NCBI GenBank assembly: GCA_023439185.1
Contig: JAEXOR010000037.1
Location: forward strand, 8,918-72,917
From: Bacillota bacterium
GTDB taxonomy: Bacteria > Bacillota > Desulfotomaculia > Desulfotomaculales > Desulfallaceae
DNA length: 64,000 nt
Direction of reading: 5' to 3'
Of the stretch, positions 49,605-58,451 are shown piece by piece. Position numbers and translations under genes: made by a program. Under the pieces are notes generated by a model. It was not told the DNA's origin. It did not search any database and worked only from the letters and a program-made list of their open reading frames with translations. The stretch's first letter is position 1, and each line of letters opens with the position of its first letter.

Positions 49605-50480
49605 ATGTTGCATGACAATGTTTTCGGACGGCGTCTGACCGCTTTGAGAAAAGAAAAAAATATCAGCCAGTACAAACTGGCTGAATTATTGATGTATTCA
49701 CGGGGTCAAATTGCCAATTACGAGCAGGGCAAACGCAAACCCGACTTTGAAACACTGTGCAATTTCGCAGACTTTTTTAAGGTTTCCACGGATTACCTGC
49801 TCGGGCGTACCAATATCCGGCAGTCACTGGACAGTATTGATATGCATTACATCCTCCGCGATGAAAACGTCCGGTTAACCGCAGGCGAAACTCCGCTTAC
49901 CCGGGAACAGCGCCTCGCCGTAATGCAGGCATTGGAGAACCCGTCGAACTATCTAAAGTTTAAACCGGTGCTGGGCCAGATACACGCCGGCCTGCCCATT
50001 CTGGCGGAGCAAAACTGGGAAAGCCGGGTGGAAATACCTTCACACACCAAGGCCGATTTTGTCCTCCGCGTTAACGGGGACAGCATGATTTACGCCGGCA
50101 TCAACCCGGGCGACCTGGCGCTGTTTAAACAAAGCTCCATTGCCCAAAGCGGTCAAATCGTGGCCGCCGGATTGGAAGATTCCGTCTGGAACGCCTACCT
50201 GAAGATTTACATCCAACAGGGAGACCAGGCTTTGCTTCGTTCGGCCAACCCCGATTACGAGGATATTATTTTCGGACCTCAACACCGCATCGTCGGTGTG
50301 ATGGTGGGTCTGATCAGGGAACAGGCGCCCGGTTTGGGAGATTATTTAAACCTGCTGCAGCTTAAACGCACCAATAACAAACAGTGGATTGAAATTATTG
50401 AAGCAGCCGGGACCTACCGCATAAAACCGGAAAAAGTTAAAGCCATTCTGGATATGCACTGGGAATTAAGTAAAAAATAA
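49605..50480 (+). CDS. LexA/CI-like repressor: XRE HTH plus S24 peptidase
   Basis: 291 aa. The HTH covers about 8-65 (RLTALRKEKNISQYKLAELL, IANYEQGKRKPDFETLCNFA). From about 120 an S24 domain follows with the Ala-Gly self-cleavage site in GQIHAGLPI, catalytic Ser in RVNGDSMIYAGINPGD and Lys in NAYLKIYI. The last 65 residues are extra. Such proteins self-cleave on DNA damage via RecA and are usually phage- or island-borne; no phage genes are nearby, so it may control stress functions instead. Confidence 0.9.
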   Translation: MLHDNVFGRRLTALRKEKNISQYKLAELLMYSRGQIANYEQGKRKPDFETLCNFADFFKVSTDYLLGRTNIRQSLDSIDMHYILRDENVRLTAGETPLTREQRLAVMQALENPSNYLKFKPVLGQIHAGLPILAEQNWESRVEIPSHTKADFVLRVNGDSMIYAGINPGDLALFKQSSIAQSGQIVAAGLEDSVWNAYLKIYIQQGDQALLRSANPDYEDIIFGPQHRIVGVMVGLIREQAPGLGDYLNLLQLKRTNNKQWIEIIEAAGTYRIKPEKVKAILDMHWELSKK

Positions 50481-50483
50481 AGC

Positions 50484-51509
50484 TCACTCAAATTTAATAT
50501 GCAGATCCACGATTTCCGATTGCGAGCCGATGCGCACCGGCGGCCCCCAGGTGCTGTAACCCGAGGTGACAATTACCTGCAGGCCGCCTTTGTCCAGATA
50601 ACCGTGGTCCACCTCAAAAATCCTTTTAGTGAACAGATTGTTGGGAAAAAACTGGCCTTTGTGAGTGTGGCCGGAAAGCTGCAGGTCAACGCCGTTGGCC
50701 TGTGCTTCGTCCAGCGCTACAGGCTGATGGTCCAATAATATCACGGGCTTGTTTTTGTCCACTCCCTGCAGCAGTTCACCCAAATCTTGGCGTTTTTGAC
50801 TCACGTCATTTCTGCCTGCCACATAGAAGTTTTCCAGTTGCACAACTTCATCTATTAATATCCTGACGTTTGCTTCCTCATAAACAGCCAGGCTTTCGCT
50901 CAAGTTCCTGCTGTAATACTCATGGTTGCCTACCACGCCGTAAACGCCGTATTTGGCCCGAACGCCTTTTAACGTATCCTTTTCCCTCTTTAGGATGCTG
51001 ATATCCCGGTCGTCAAAGATATCTCCGGCCAGGAAAACAATATCCGGGTTGAGGCTGTTGATATCCGCAACCAGTTGAGCCACAAAACCGCTGCCCTTGG
51101 TTTTATTGATATGGGAGTCGGAAACCAGGACCGCGCGCAGATCGGGGGCTTGCTTGGGAATCTTCAGTTCGTAGGTCACCGGATGCACTTCCCGGGCCTG
51201 CACCACACCAAAAACTATCACGATGACGATTAGCAAATAGCTGCCGATAATCACAGGCTGATACTTGACCAGGACGCCCAGCACCGCGACAATGGCGGCG
51301 TAATAGAAAAACACCAGCGAATAATTGCCTACTATTTCAGGGAATACGCCGAAATTTCCAACCCGGCTGAGAATCGGGCTGACGGCAAGGATAACAAAGA
51401 CCAGCGAAAAAACAGCCGCGTTAATTCCCAATAAGCCGTGCAACTGCCTGGCAATCAACCAGTATAAAAAAATGTACACCACCATAATCAGGGCAAACCA
51501 GGTTCGCAT
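50484..51509 (-). CDS. Membrane metallophosphoesterase (YkuE/YaeI-like)
   Basis: 341 aa. The first 110 residues hold four membrane helices. The phosphoesterase domain has all five metal blocks: LVSDSHINKT (D-x-H), LAGDIFDD (GD-x2-D), VVGNHEYYSR (GNHE), ILLDHQPVAL (H) and SGHTHKGQ (GH-x-H). Substrates of this type include phosphoesters of lipids or nucleotides. It converges with and nearly touches the S24 repressor. Confidence 0.9.
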   Translation of the reverse strand: MRTWFALIMVVYIFLYWLIARQLHGLLGINAAVFSLVFVILAVSPILSRVGNFGVFPEIVGNYSLVFFYYAAIVAVLGVLVKYQPVIIGSYLLIVIVIVFGVVQAREVHPVTYELKIPKQAPDLRAVLVSDSHINKTKGSGFVAQLVADINSLNPDIVFLAGDIFDDRDISILKREKDTLKGVRAKYGVYGVVGNHEYYSRNLSESLAVYEEANVRILIDEVVQLENFYVAGRNDVSQKRQDLGELLQGVDKNKPVILLDHQPVALDEAQANGVDLQLSGHTHKGQFFPNNLFTKRIFEVDHGYLDKGGLQVIVTSGYSTWGPPVRIGSQSEIVDLHIKFE

Positions 51510-51619
51510 AGGAAACTCCTTAAAGTGACCGGATTGATTTCTTCAATTATATAATACCATGATTATCCCCGGTTCCCAATTCCATCGGGTAACCCACCCG
51601 GCATGATTGCTACAACCGG

Positions 51620-52537
51620 TTAGTCAATTACCGCCAGCGCGAAATGTACATGCTCACAGGCATAATAGCCATCCGTCCGGTCCCGGAAATATTTTTTTTC
51701 AATATCTGAGGGGCTCAGGTTGTCATGAATGCGCAGGCCCAACCGGGCCATCTCCGCAGCCAGCGATGATGGTTCAAATCCGGTTTGCATCGGTTCACCC
51801 GCATACCGCGCCATTTCCAGCATTCCCCGTACACGCGGAGCCGCTTTTCCGGGATCAAAAGCGTCGGTATCCAGGTAATCAAAAACCACCGTGCTGCCCG
51901 CGGGGGCGATATCGGCAATGGCACGTAAAGTGGCAAACACTTCGTCCCTGGATAAGTACATGGTTACACCGAGCCAACTGAAAAAGCTTTTTACCTGCAT
52001 ATCATATGATGATTTAATTAATGCCGCCGCCAGGTCTCCTTGCGTAAAATCGAATGGCACATAAAAAAGGTTCGGCGGAAGCGCCCATTTCAGTTCAGTA
52101 AGACGATTGCGTTTAAATGTCTGGGTGGCAGGGTGATCGACCTCAAAGACCCTCAAATGATTAACCAGGTCAGGATACCGGAAAGCAAAGGTATCCAACC
52201 CGGCCCCCAAAATGACATATTGTTTAACCCCCTGACTGATTGCCTCAATAAGATTGTCTTCGGTATACCGTGAACGGCTGAGTATGTTGGGCGGACCGGT
52301 CATGGTCCTAATCACCCATTCCAAGGCAGTGGCCCGGTCGGGACATGCCGCGGCCCGTCCAGGGTCACTGAATTGAAGAGAACTGACCAGACCCTGTTCA
52401 ATCAATGCTTGTCTTTCTTCCGGTATTACACAGTGGGCTAAAAAATCATCAAATATTTTGGGGTTATCGTGGAGGGAATGATAGGCCCGAAGGTAGGCCG
52501 ACATTATAGCGGTAAGGCTTAATTGTTTTTCTTCCAT
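51620..52537 (-). CDS. LCM-family class I SAM-dependent methyltransferase
   Basis: 305 aa. ILSRSRYTEDNLIEAISQGV followed by YVILGAGLDTFAFRYPDLVN is the signature of the leucine carboxyl methyltransferase family (PF04072, TIGR00027). FDYLDTDAFDPG is a later motif. Family members in bacteria methylate polyketide-like or unknown acids; substrate unknown. It stands alone. Confidence 0.9.
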   Translation of the reverse strand: MEEKQLSLTAIMSAYLRAYHSLHDNPKIFDDFLAHCVIPEERQALIEQGLVSSLQFSDPGRAAACPDRATALEWVIRTMTGPPNILSRSRYTEDNLIEAISQGVKQYVILGAGLDTFAFRYPDLVNHLRVFEVDHPATQTFKRNRLTELKWALPPNLFYVPFDFTQGDLAAALIKSSYDMQVKSFFSWLGVTMYLSRDEVFATLRAIADIAPAGSTVVFDYLDTDAFDPGKAAPRVRGMLEMARYAGEPMQTGFEPSSLAAEMARLGLRIHDNLSPSDIEKKYFRDRTDGYYACEHVHFALAVID

Positions 52538-52598
52538 ATGAATTTGCTCCCTTCAGCAATTTTTTAAAAAGGCCATGGCGTAAAACATGACCGCATGC

Positions 52599-54629
52599 TT
52601 ATAAGTGGCTATTCACACCGGCTTCAACCCGCTCAAGGTGTTTTGGGCCGGCAGAAGAGTCCGGCCTTAAAATGTCCAGTCCGGCCAAACTGCGCACTAC
52701 CTTGGCGCCCGCCGGAAAAGCACTCACGGCAGCCTGCTCCCACGGTGTTTCCAGCACCGGTTCCAGCACGGCGATGGCCCCCCGGTCATTTTGGGTCCGG
52801 ATCAGCCGGCCGCACCCCTGTTTTAATTTCAAGCCCATCTCCGGGTAATCCACCGCAACGGCCGGGTCAAGCCCCTGTTCGGCAGCCTCGCGCTTCCGGG
52901 CTTCAATCAGCGGGTCCTGCGGCGGAAAAGGAAGCTGCCAGATCACCAGCAGGGAAAGTGCCTCGCCGGGCACGTCGATACCCTCCCAAAACCCGGAACC
53001 GACCAGCACCGACGACACCTCTTCCCGGAATCTTCGCACCAGGTAACCCCGCTCCGCACTATCTTCCCAGAGAAATTCAAAGGGCAGCCGGTATTCTTTA
53101 AGCCCGGCGCGGATCCTTTGCACATCGGAAGGGGCTTTGGTCAGCACCAGCGCCCGCCCCCCGACAAGACGCAATAAAGAAACCAGCCGCCTTAAAGCCC
53201 AGGGAAACCAGCTTGGGGAATCGCCGGAGGGAATCCGCCGCGGCAGATAGACTAAAACCTGCCGGTCAAAGGCAAAGGAACTGCCCGCCGAGGAACTGGA
53301 CGGCTCCCGTACGCCCAGTGTGCGGGCAAAGTAGCTGAAATCTCCCCCGGTGCTGATGGTGGCTGAAGAAAACACCACGGGCAACTGGCCGTTAAACAGG
53401 TGCTTGTTTAACATATCGCCGAGGTTCCGGGGCACTACCCACAAGCTATGCTCATCCCGGCCGGCCCAGATTATCACGTCACTGCCCCCATGACGGCAAA
53501 AACGTTTCAAGGCCAGCATCGCCCGTTCCATCACCCCCTCATACGCCTGTATGCGGGGGTAGGAAAGGGATTGGATATGCAGTTCCTGTTCATTCTGCAG
53601 CTCAAAATGTAAGGCAGCCAGGGCGCGCCGCAAAGTATCCGCCGCCTTAAGCAGCTCATCGCTTATCTGCACGGTAAGCCGATCCGTTCGCTCATCCCCG
53701 CCGGCTGAACGGTAAAGGAGCTCAAAAAACCGCCCGTTCGCCTGATCCAGGGCAAATACCGCGGCAATTAAGGCCGTCCGGGCTCCCTGGACTTGCTCAA
53801 TTGTGCAGATCATCCCGTCAATGTCCTCCCGGGCCACCCGGCGACCCGCCCTGAGCGCCGCGGGAAGCGGCACTTGATGCCCTTCATCGAAGATTACCGC
53901 CGAGTAATTGGGGAGCAGGGGCAACTTACCGTCCGCCTCCCGCTCCCCGCGCGTCCACAGATCATCAAAGAAAATACCGTGATCGCATACAATCAAATCC
54001 GCAGCCGAACGGTAATGCCGCCTGGCCTTGACCAGCCGGCAGAAACCCCTGGAAGAACAGGTGTCGCAGTCCATAGTCTCATCCCAGGCCATCTGTGTCC
54101 ATACCCGGTCCGGCACGTTGGGCATCTCCGAACGTTCCCCCCGTCCGGTTTCCAACACCCGGTGCGGCACACCGGCCAATGTTTCCTCCGGCCGGGCCGG
54201 GAAAGGATTGCGGGACGCGCTGACTTTTTGGTCGCAGATGTACTGGCGCGGGTCCTTGGCCATGCGGACGTCAATTCCCAAACCCAAAATGCGCGACAGC
54301 TTTTCGATATCGCCTTGAGGTCCGGCAAGCTGCTCCTGAAGCGCCGTTGAGGCGCAGGCAATGATCACCGGACGGGCTTTGAAACGGGCATATGCGACGG
54401 CGGTAAGCAAATAAGCAAAGGTTTTGCCGGTGCCCAGTCCCGCCTCGGCAAAATGCACTTTGTCCCGGCAAACCGCCCCGGCAAGCTGAAAAGCGGTATA
54501 GATTTGCTCTTCACGAATTTCATATCCGTGGGCCGGCAGAAGATCATAAAATACCAGCCCAATCCATTCCGCAAGTTTAGCCGGAAAGTCCTGCTTGCCG
54601 CGATACGTAAATGGCAGAAGTGGTTGCAA
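52599..54629 (-). CDS. dinG: DinG/YoaA-type Fe-S superfamily 2 helicase
   Basis: 676 aa. Walker A EAGLGTGKTFAYLL, DEAH box VIFDEGHQ, C-terminal motifs VLTKAPSDVQ, FWEGIDVPGEAL and QGCGRLIRT (motif VI). The iron-sulfur cysteines of XPD/DinG lie between motifs I and II (YICDQKV, CDTCSSRGFCRLV). The start is TTG at 54629 after a stop in frame; the RBS is weak. It unwinds DNA 5' to 3', linked to repair of R-loops and stalled forks. Symbol by homology. Confidence 0.87.
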   Translation of the reverse strand: MQPLLPFTYRGKQDFPAKLAEWIGLVFYDLLPAHGYEIREEQIYTAFQLAGAVCRDKVHFAEAGLGTGKTFAYLLTAVAYARFKARPVIIACASTALQEQLAGPQGDIEKLSRILGLGIDVRMAKDPRQYICDQKVSASRNPFPARPEETLAGVPHRVLETGRGERSEMPNVPDRVWTQMAWDETMDCDTCSSRGFCRLVKARRHYRSAADLIVCDHGIFFDDLWTRGEREADGKLPLLPNYSAVIFDEGHQVPLPAALRAGRRVAREDIDGMICTIEQVQGARTALIAAVFALDQANGRFFELLYRSAGGDERTDRLTVQISDELLKAADTLRRALAALHFELQNEQELHIQSLSYPRIQAYEGVMERAMLALKRFCRHGGSDVIIWAGRDEHSLWVVPRNLGDMLNKHLFNGQLPVVFSSATISTGGDFSYFARTLGVREPSSSSAGSSFAFDRQVLVYLPRRIPSGDSPSWFPWALRRLVSLLRLVGGRALVLTKAPSDVQRIRAGLKEYRLPFEFLWEDSAERGYLVRRFREEVSSVLVGSGFWEGIDVPGEALSLLVIWQLPFPPQDPLIEARKREAAEQGLDPAVAVDYPEMGLKLKQGCGRLIRTQNDRGAIAVLEPVLETPWEQAAVSAFPAGAKVVRSLAGLDILRPDSSAGPKHLERVEAGVNSHL

Positions 54630-54697
54630 AGCGCACCGATTCCCCGCTTTCCCATGTTATCCAACAGAATTTTCGCAACAAAATCTGATATATTCTC

Positions 54698-54726
54698 TTG
54701 ACAAACATATAGATATGTGATATGCT
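54698..54726 (+). promoter_or_regulatory. Promoter of the small-peptide transcript with internal dyad
   Basis: TTGACA, exactly 17 nt, then TATGCT. The spacer contains ACATAT-AG-ATATGT, a dyad suited to a repressor. It points away from dinG towards the 15-codon ORF. Confidence 0.7.
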
Positions 54727-54786
54727 TATTATGTATTATATGCATATTTAATCATTAAGTCGTAAACTTTATTATATATAATCTTT

Positions 54787-54854
54787 GCCAAAAAGTAAAG
54801 CCTTATATCAGCCCTCGCGCCGTACCGTGTCGAGGGTTTTACTATAGTTGTGGC
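54787..54854 (+). ncRNA. Structured leader upstream of the 15-codon ORF
   Basis: Nested pairs can form: GCCA (54787) with TGGC (54851), GTAAA (54795) with TTTAC (54838), and CCCTCG (54812) with CGAGGG (54831). The inner hairpin is followed by TTTT and could also stop transcription. The leader is about 150 nt from the predicted start. No known riboswitch class recognised. Confidence 0.45.
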
Positions 54855-54886
54855 AAAAAAACCAGCGAGTAAAGGTAGGAGGTTTA

Positions 54887-54934
54887 ATGGAAAAATTTGT
54901 TAAACCATATTCTAAACCGATTTCCGAAGAATAA
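54887..54934 (+). CDS. 15-codon ORF MEKFVKPYSKPISEE
   Basis: ATG at 54887 follows GGTAGGAGGTTTA, an excellent ribosome site, and ends at TAA 54932-54934. The peptide has a KPYSKP core between charged ends. It lies between a strong promoter and a terminator hairpin. Leader-type or signalling peptides, or a RiPP-like precursor, are options, but no modifying enzyme is nearby. Unrecognised. Confidence 0.45.
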   Translation: MEKFVKPYSKPISEE

Positions 54935-54937
54935 AAT

Positions 54938-54971
54938 AACAAGCCCGCGGGCTTAACCCTGCGGGCTTGTT
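54938..54971 (+). terminator. Hairpin after the 15-codon ORF
   Basis: AACAAGCCCGC and GCGGGCTTGTT form a perfect 11-bp stem; the following sequence is moderately T-rich. Confidence 0.75.
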
Positions 54972-55049
54972 GCTGTTCAGAAAGCCTTATTCTATTTTTC
55001 TCACGCTGCTCTCATCCACTTCGTAGCCATAAATGGCCTGCTCCCGGTA

Positions 55050-56015
55050 CTAATTCATTAACTTTTTTATTTCTTCCTCTGTCAGTCCTGTAGCTTTTAT
55101 GATCTTATCTATTTCCAATCCCAAATCAAGCAAATTTCTCGCCACTTCCAGCTTGCCCTTCTCCATGCCTTTCTCCATACCTTTCTCCATGCCTTTCTCC
55201 ATACCTTTCTCCATGCCCTTCTCCATGCCTTCTTTGATCAGTTTCTCAGCTATGGTCATAATCACTTCACTCCTCTCAAAGGAAATCTCCTTTACTATTT
55301 CATATACCGTCTTGAGTTCCAGATCCTTCCTGGCATTCATGATGTATTTAATGAAGGTCTCAAAGTACTCGATGCCCTTTTCTTGTTTTTCCAGCCTATC
55401 CAGAGCTATAATGGTTTCTCTCAATGTCTTGAAAAATTCTTCTTCGTTTTTTTCAAATATGTCCCTTAATATTTTCAGGAATATTCTTAGTTTTACGCCG
55501 CCTTTAATCTCTTCGTCGCTATAGCCGGATATGTTATATAATACGTATTCATAGTCCGGTATGTATTTTATAATTGCTTGCGGTAGCTTTTGACAGTCTT
55601 CTATTGCTCCCGAGAGCTTTAATGGTACGTCCCAGCCGGCTTTTCCATGGTATACCACCAGGGGTATGACTACAGGCAGTTTTTTTGTTGCTTCTTTTTT
55701 TGTCTTTTGTTCCCATATTTTTATGATATATTTAAGCAGCTGGATGGTTATCTTTGGGGAGGGATAGCTTTTGTGTTCAAACAAAAAATATATATAGCCT
55801 TCTTTTTGGTTTATCTGTGTTTTGAACAGCAGGTCTGAGAAGGTTTCTTCCAGTTCTTTTTCGATATAGCTGTCTTTTTGCGGTGTTATTGTATGAATGT
55901 CTATTATCTCAAGGATTTCTTTCGGAAGATAGTTTTGCATGAAGTCTTTGGCTGTATTGATGTCGCTTAAGGTTTCTTTGAAAAATTTATCGTGGGGTTT
56001 GTGTATCAGGGCCAT
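55050..56015 (-). CDS. Rpn/YhgA-type PD-(D/E)XK nuclease-like protein
   Basis: 321 aa. MALIHKPHDKFFKETLSDIN, FMQNYLPKEILEII, then the catalytic-region LLFKTQINQKEGYIYFLFEH and LPVVIPLVVYHGKAGW belong to the Rpn (recombination-promoting nuclease, YhgA-like) family. Residues about 263-290 are six tandem GMEK repeats, encoded by a 12-bp tandem repeat, followed by a helical end (TGLTEEEIKKLMN). The gene is distinctly AT-rich compared with its surroundings, suggesting horizontal transfer. Confidence 0.88.
   Translation of the reverse strand: MALIHKPHDKFFKETLSDINTAKDFMQNYLPKEILEIIDIHTITPQKDSYIEKELEETFSDLLFKTQINQKEGYIYFLFEHKSYPSPKITIQLLKYIIKIWEQKTKKEATKKLPVVIPLVVYHGKAGWDVPLKLSGAIEDCQKLPQAIIKYIPDYEYVLYNISGYSDEEIKGGVKLRIFLKILRDIFEKNEEEFFKTLRETIIALDRLEKQEKGIEYFETFIKYIMNARKDLELKTVYEIVKEISFERSEVIMTIAEKLIKEGMEKGMEKGMEKGMEKGMEKGMEKGKLEVARNLLDLGLEIDKIIKATGLTEEEIKKLMN
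55156..55227 (-). repeat. 12-bp minisatellite inside the Rpn gene, six units
   Basis: Six units of CC[T/C]TTCTCCAT[G/A] on the plus strand, encoding GMEK on the minus strand; unit number changes would keep the frame. Confidence 0.9.
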
Positions 56016-56085
56016 TTCTTACCTCTTTTATTTTTGTTGCTGTTTTTTTGATTATAGCATAATTATTAATTGCCTGGTATTCTCT

Positions 56086-56412
56086 TTAAAGACTTATTCC
56101 ATACTGTTTAATCTTCCTGTACATAGTCATCCTTGATATTTGCAATCGCCGTGCGGCAAGGCTCACATTTCCGGAGCACTCCTGCAAAACTTGTTTGACT
56201 GATTCCGGAGCAAGGTTTTTCGAGGCCGTTAATTTTCCCTCCCTGGAACTGCAACCGGCTGTCTCCCGTTTATGCTCCGGGAGAGGTAAATCATTGGCGG
56301 TAATATTGAGGCCATCCTTCAGAATGGCGGCACGTTCGATTATATTCTTTAATCCACGCACGTTACCCGGCCAGGAATACGCTGTTAACTTCCTGACAGC
56401 GGTTTTAATCAC
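56086..56412 (-). pseudogene. C-terminal fragment of a sigma-54-dependent activator
   Basis: 108 aa. LTAYSWPGNVRGLKNIIERA is the end of the AAA+ domain (usually WPGNVREL), and VKQVLQECSGNVSLAARRLQ followed by ISRMTMYRKI is the Fis-type HTH. The rest of the AAA+ domain, including GAFTGA, is absent upstream; a terminator and sigma gene come next. Clear remnant of an NtrC-like regulator. Confidence 0.82.
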
Positions 56413-56419
56413 TATCCAT

Positions 56420-56444
56420 AGTCAGAAGCTTTCCGCTTCTGACT
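56420..56444 (+). terminator. Intrinsic terminator
   Basis: AGTCAGAAGC and GCTTCTGACT, a perfect stem, then TTTTATTTTTT on the plus strand. No plus-strand gene precedes it. Confidence 0.75.
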
Positions 56445-56510
56445 TTTTATTTTTTAAGAGAAGCTCCGTCTATCCGGCGTAGTAATATTATGAAAGGGAT
56501 TTGAAGGGAG

Positions 56511-57065
56511 GTGGAGACTCTGGAATATTCGCAGGCCGAACTTGTCCGGGGCATAAAAAATAAGGATTCGGCCGCCTATGCATACATGATCGGCAAGTAC
56601 ACGAAGACAGTTTACTGCCTGGCTTACAACATTTTATCGGACTCACACAGCCGGGAAGATATAGAGGAATGCGCGGCCGACGTATTTCTTGACGCGTGGA
56701 TTAAGATCGCCGAGTTTGACGAAGAGAAAGCAAACTTCAGGACCTGGCTGCTGATTTTGACCAAATACAAGGCGCTTACATACAGACGCAAAAAGCGTCC
56801 ACGCAATGTCGTGGACCTGGAGGATGTCGAGATAAAGGACGATATCGATCTCGAAAAGCAGGTTTTTTTGAGACAGGATCAGGAGCAGGTGCTGAAAATA
56901 ATCAATTCCTTTCCCAAAACCGACCGGGAGATATTTATCAGAAGATTTTTTCTGGGCGAAAAGATCACTGATCTCGCCAAAGTATTCAATTTGTCCCGCT
57001 CAGCCATTGATAACAGGCTATTGCGGGGCAGAAAAATCATAAAGGAGGGTTTGCATTATGAGTGA
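56511..57065 (+). CDS. Sigma-70 family (ECF-like) RNA polymerase sigma factor
   Basis: About 184 aa. Region 2: LAYNILSDSHSREDIEECAA and VFLDAWIKIAEFDEEKANFR; region 4: SFPKTDREIFIRRFFLGEKI and LSRSAIDNRLLRGRKII. GTG at 56511 overlaps the GGGAGGTGG ribosome site, so the real start may be the CTG at 56520. The product pairs with a DUF4179-type anti-sigma encoded by the next gene (8-bp overlap). Confidence 0.88.
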   Translation: METLEYSQAELVRGIKNKDSAAYAYMIGKYTKTVYCLAYNILSDSHSREDIEECAADVFLDAWIKIAEFDEEKANFRTWLLILTKYKALTYRRKKRPRNVVDLEDVEIKDDIDLEKQVFLRQDQEQVLKIINSFPKTDREIFIRRFFLGEKITDLAKVFNLSRSAIDNRLLRGRKIIKEGLHYE

Positions 57066-58398
57066 AGACAGGATAAGCGCAATGCTGCGCAACCTTGATG
57101 ATGATTTGATAGAGAAGGAAATTGACCATCTGATGGATGGGGCTGAATGCGATATGGAATCAGTAAAGAAAAAAGCATACCGGAAACTGGAAAAATACAA
57201 TAAAAAGACGCGGTTCAGAAAGCGCCTGCCCTATGCAGCCGCGATTTGCGCATGCTTCATCTGCATTAACGCGGTGTATGCCGATGAAATATCCCGGGCG
57301 GTAAAGAGCTTCTTCAACAAGACCCCCGTATATTCAACCATGGTGGATGGCAGTGCTTATTACCTGAATGCCCCCCTGGCGCTGGATGACAGCCTGGTTA
57401 TCGACAGCTTCATAGTCGCCGGGGACAGGCTGGAAATGAGATGCACATCGAAGCTGGGCGCTGATGTGCTGGAGGATATGAAAATCGTACCTCAGGATGC
57501 CGGCGGCACTCAATATGTGATGGGCGGTTATGGCAAGGACGGCGACAACAGGTATATGTTCAGTTTCATCAACGGAAAAGAAAAAAACTATAACATCAAG
57601 CCATTTAAATCCTTTGACCTGGTTGTCGGCGGCAAAACATATTTGGTGCATCTCGACCCGGCGCAAAGCCTTGACAGCACACAGAAGCTGGCTGCCGGTG
57701 AAACTGCCGCCGACATTGATCTGGTCACTGTGGGCGCGAACAGCATAGAAAAAAACGGCAAACTGGGTGTTCAGTTGATTGCCTCTTTCCAGGATCAGAA
57801 TATGAAACTCAGGGCATTCGGCCGGCCGGTCAATGCCACAGTCCAAAATACCGTTGAGAATCTGGAGCAGGGCCTCGTAAGCCACGGAACCCCATCACAG
57901 ACAGAAACCATCTACGGAACTGATCAATCCGGCGTCAGGTACAAGCTGGAAGTCCCGGCCGACGCCAAGGCAAGGCCTGTTACCACCTTTGAGACAGACG
58001 CGCCCCAAGACAGCCGGCTGACGATTAATCTGCCTGCTCTGCTGGCCACCTACGAAAAATCAATCGCCGGTTTGGCAATCAGCATCCCCGAGGACGGCGA
58101 AAAAATCATCAATAGCGATATAGATATGGTTGCTCAAAAGGCCACCGTCAAGAGCATAAAACGGCTGTCGCCAAAATCAGCGGAGCTTGTATTCCAGCTT
58201 AACACGGGAGATGAGGAGTATGTCCGCATCAGCTCCTTCCATGTATACAGCAAAGACATCAAAAAGATCTCTTCGGAATTCAGCGGTGACAAGGCCGTCA
58301 TGATTCTTGAATTTGACCGGGACATTGATGAGACCGAGCTGGATATCTCCTGGCCGACGTTCGTGATTAACGGCAACTGGACCATCAACATGAAATAG
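57058..58398 (+). CDS. DUF4179-type anti-sigma factor
   Basis: 446 aa. A cytoplasmic N-terminus (MSEDRISAMLRNLDDDLIEK, about 60 residues) would bind the sigma factor; one membrane helix follows (LPYAAAICACFICINAVYAD). The large outer domain is beta-rich (DUF4179, DUF5643-like), including YSTMVDGSAYYLNAPLALDD. It ends NGNWTINMK. Probably senses envelope conditions. A decayed copy of its 3' end lies at 61646-61683. Confidence 0.8.
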   Translation: MSEDRISAMLRNLDDDLIEKEIDHLMDGAECDMESVKKKAYRKLEKYNKKTRFRKRLPYAAAICACFICINAVYADEISRAVKSFFNKTPVYSTMVDGSAYYLNAPLALDDSLVIDSFIVAGDRLEMRCTSKLGADVLEDMKIVPQDAGGTQYVMGGYGKDGDNRYMFSFINGKEKNYNIKPFKSFDLVVGGKTYLVHLDPAQSLDSTQKLAAGETAADIDLVTVGANSIEKNGKLGVQLIASFQDQNMKLRAFGRPVNATVQNTVENLEQGLVSHGTPSQTETIYGTDQSGVRYKLEVPADAKARPVTTFETDAPQDSRLTINLPALLATYEKSIAGLAISIPEDGEKIINSDIDMVAQKATVKSIKRLSPKSAELVFQLNTGDEEYVRISSFHVYSKDIKKISSEFSGDKAVMILEFDRDIDETELDISWPTFVINGNWTINMK

Positions 58399-58411
58399 CT
58401 TCCCTGATTAT

Positions 58412-58441
58412 CCCCTGCCCCTTGCACCCAAGGGGGCGGGG
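58412..58441 (+). terminator. Terminator of the sigma/anti-sigma operon
   Basis: CCCCTGCCCCTTG pairs with CAAGGGGGCGGGG (one mismatch). A near copy is at 61699-61729. Confidence 0.7.
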
Positions 58442-58451
58442 GATAAGCTTG

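Noticed and set aside
55156..55227. Tandem repeats suspected as a CRISPR array
   Set aside because: The units are 12 bp with no spacers and lie inside an open reading frame coding GMEK.
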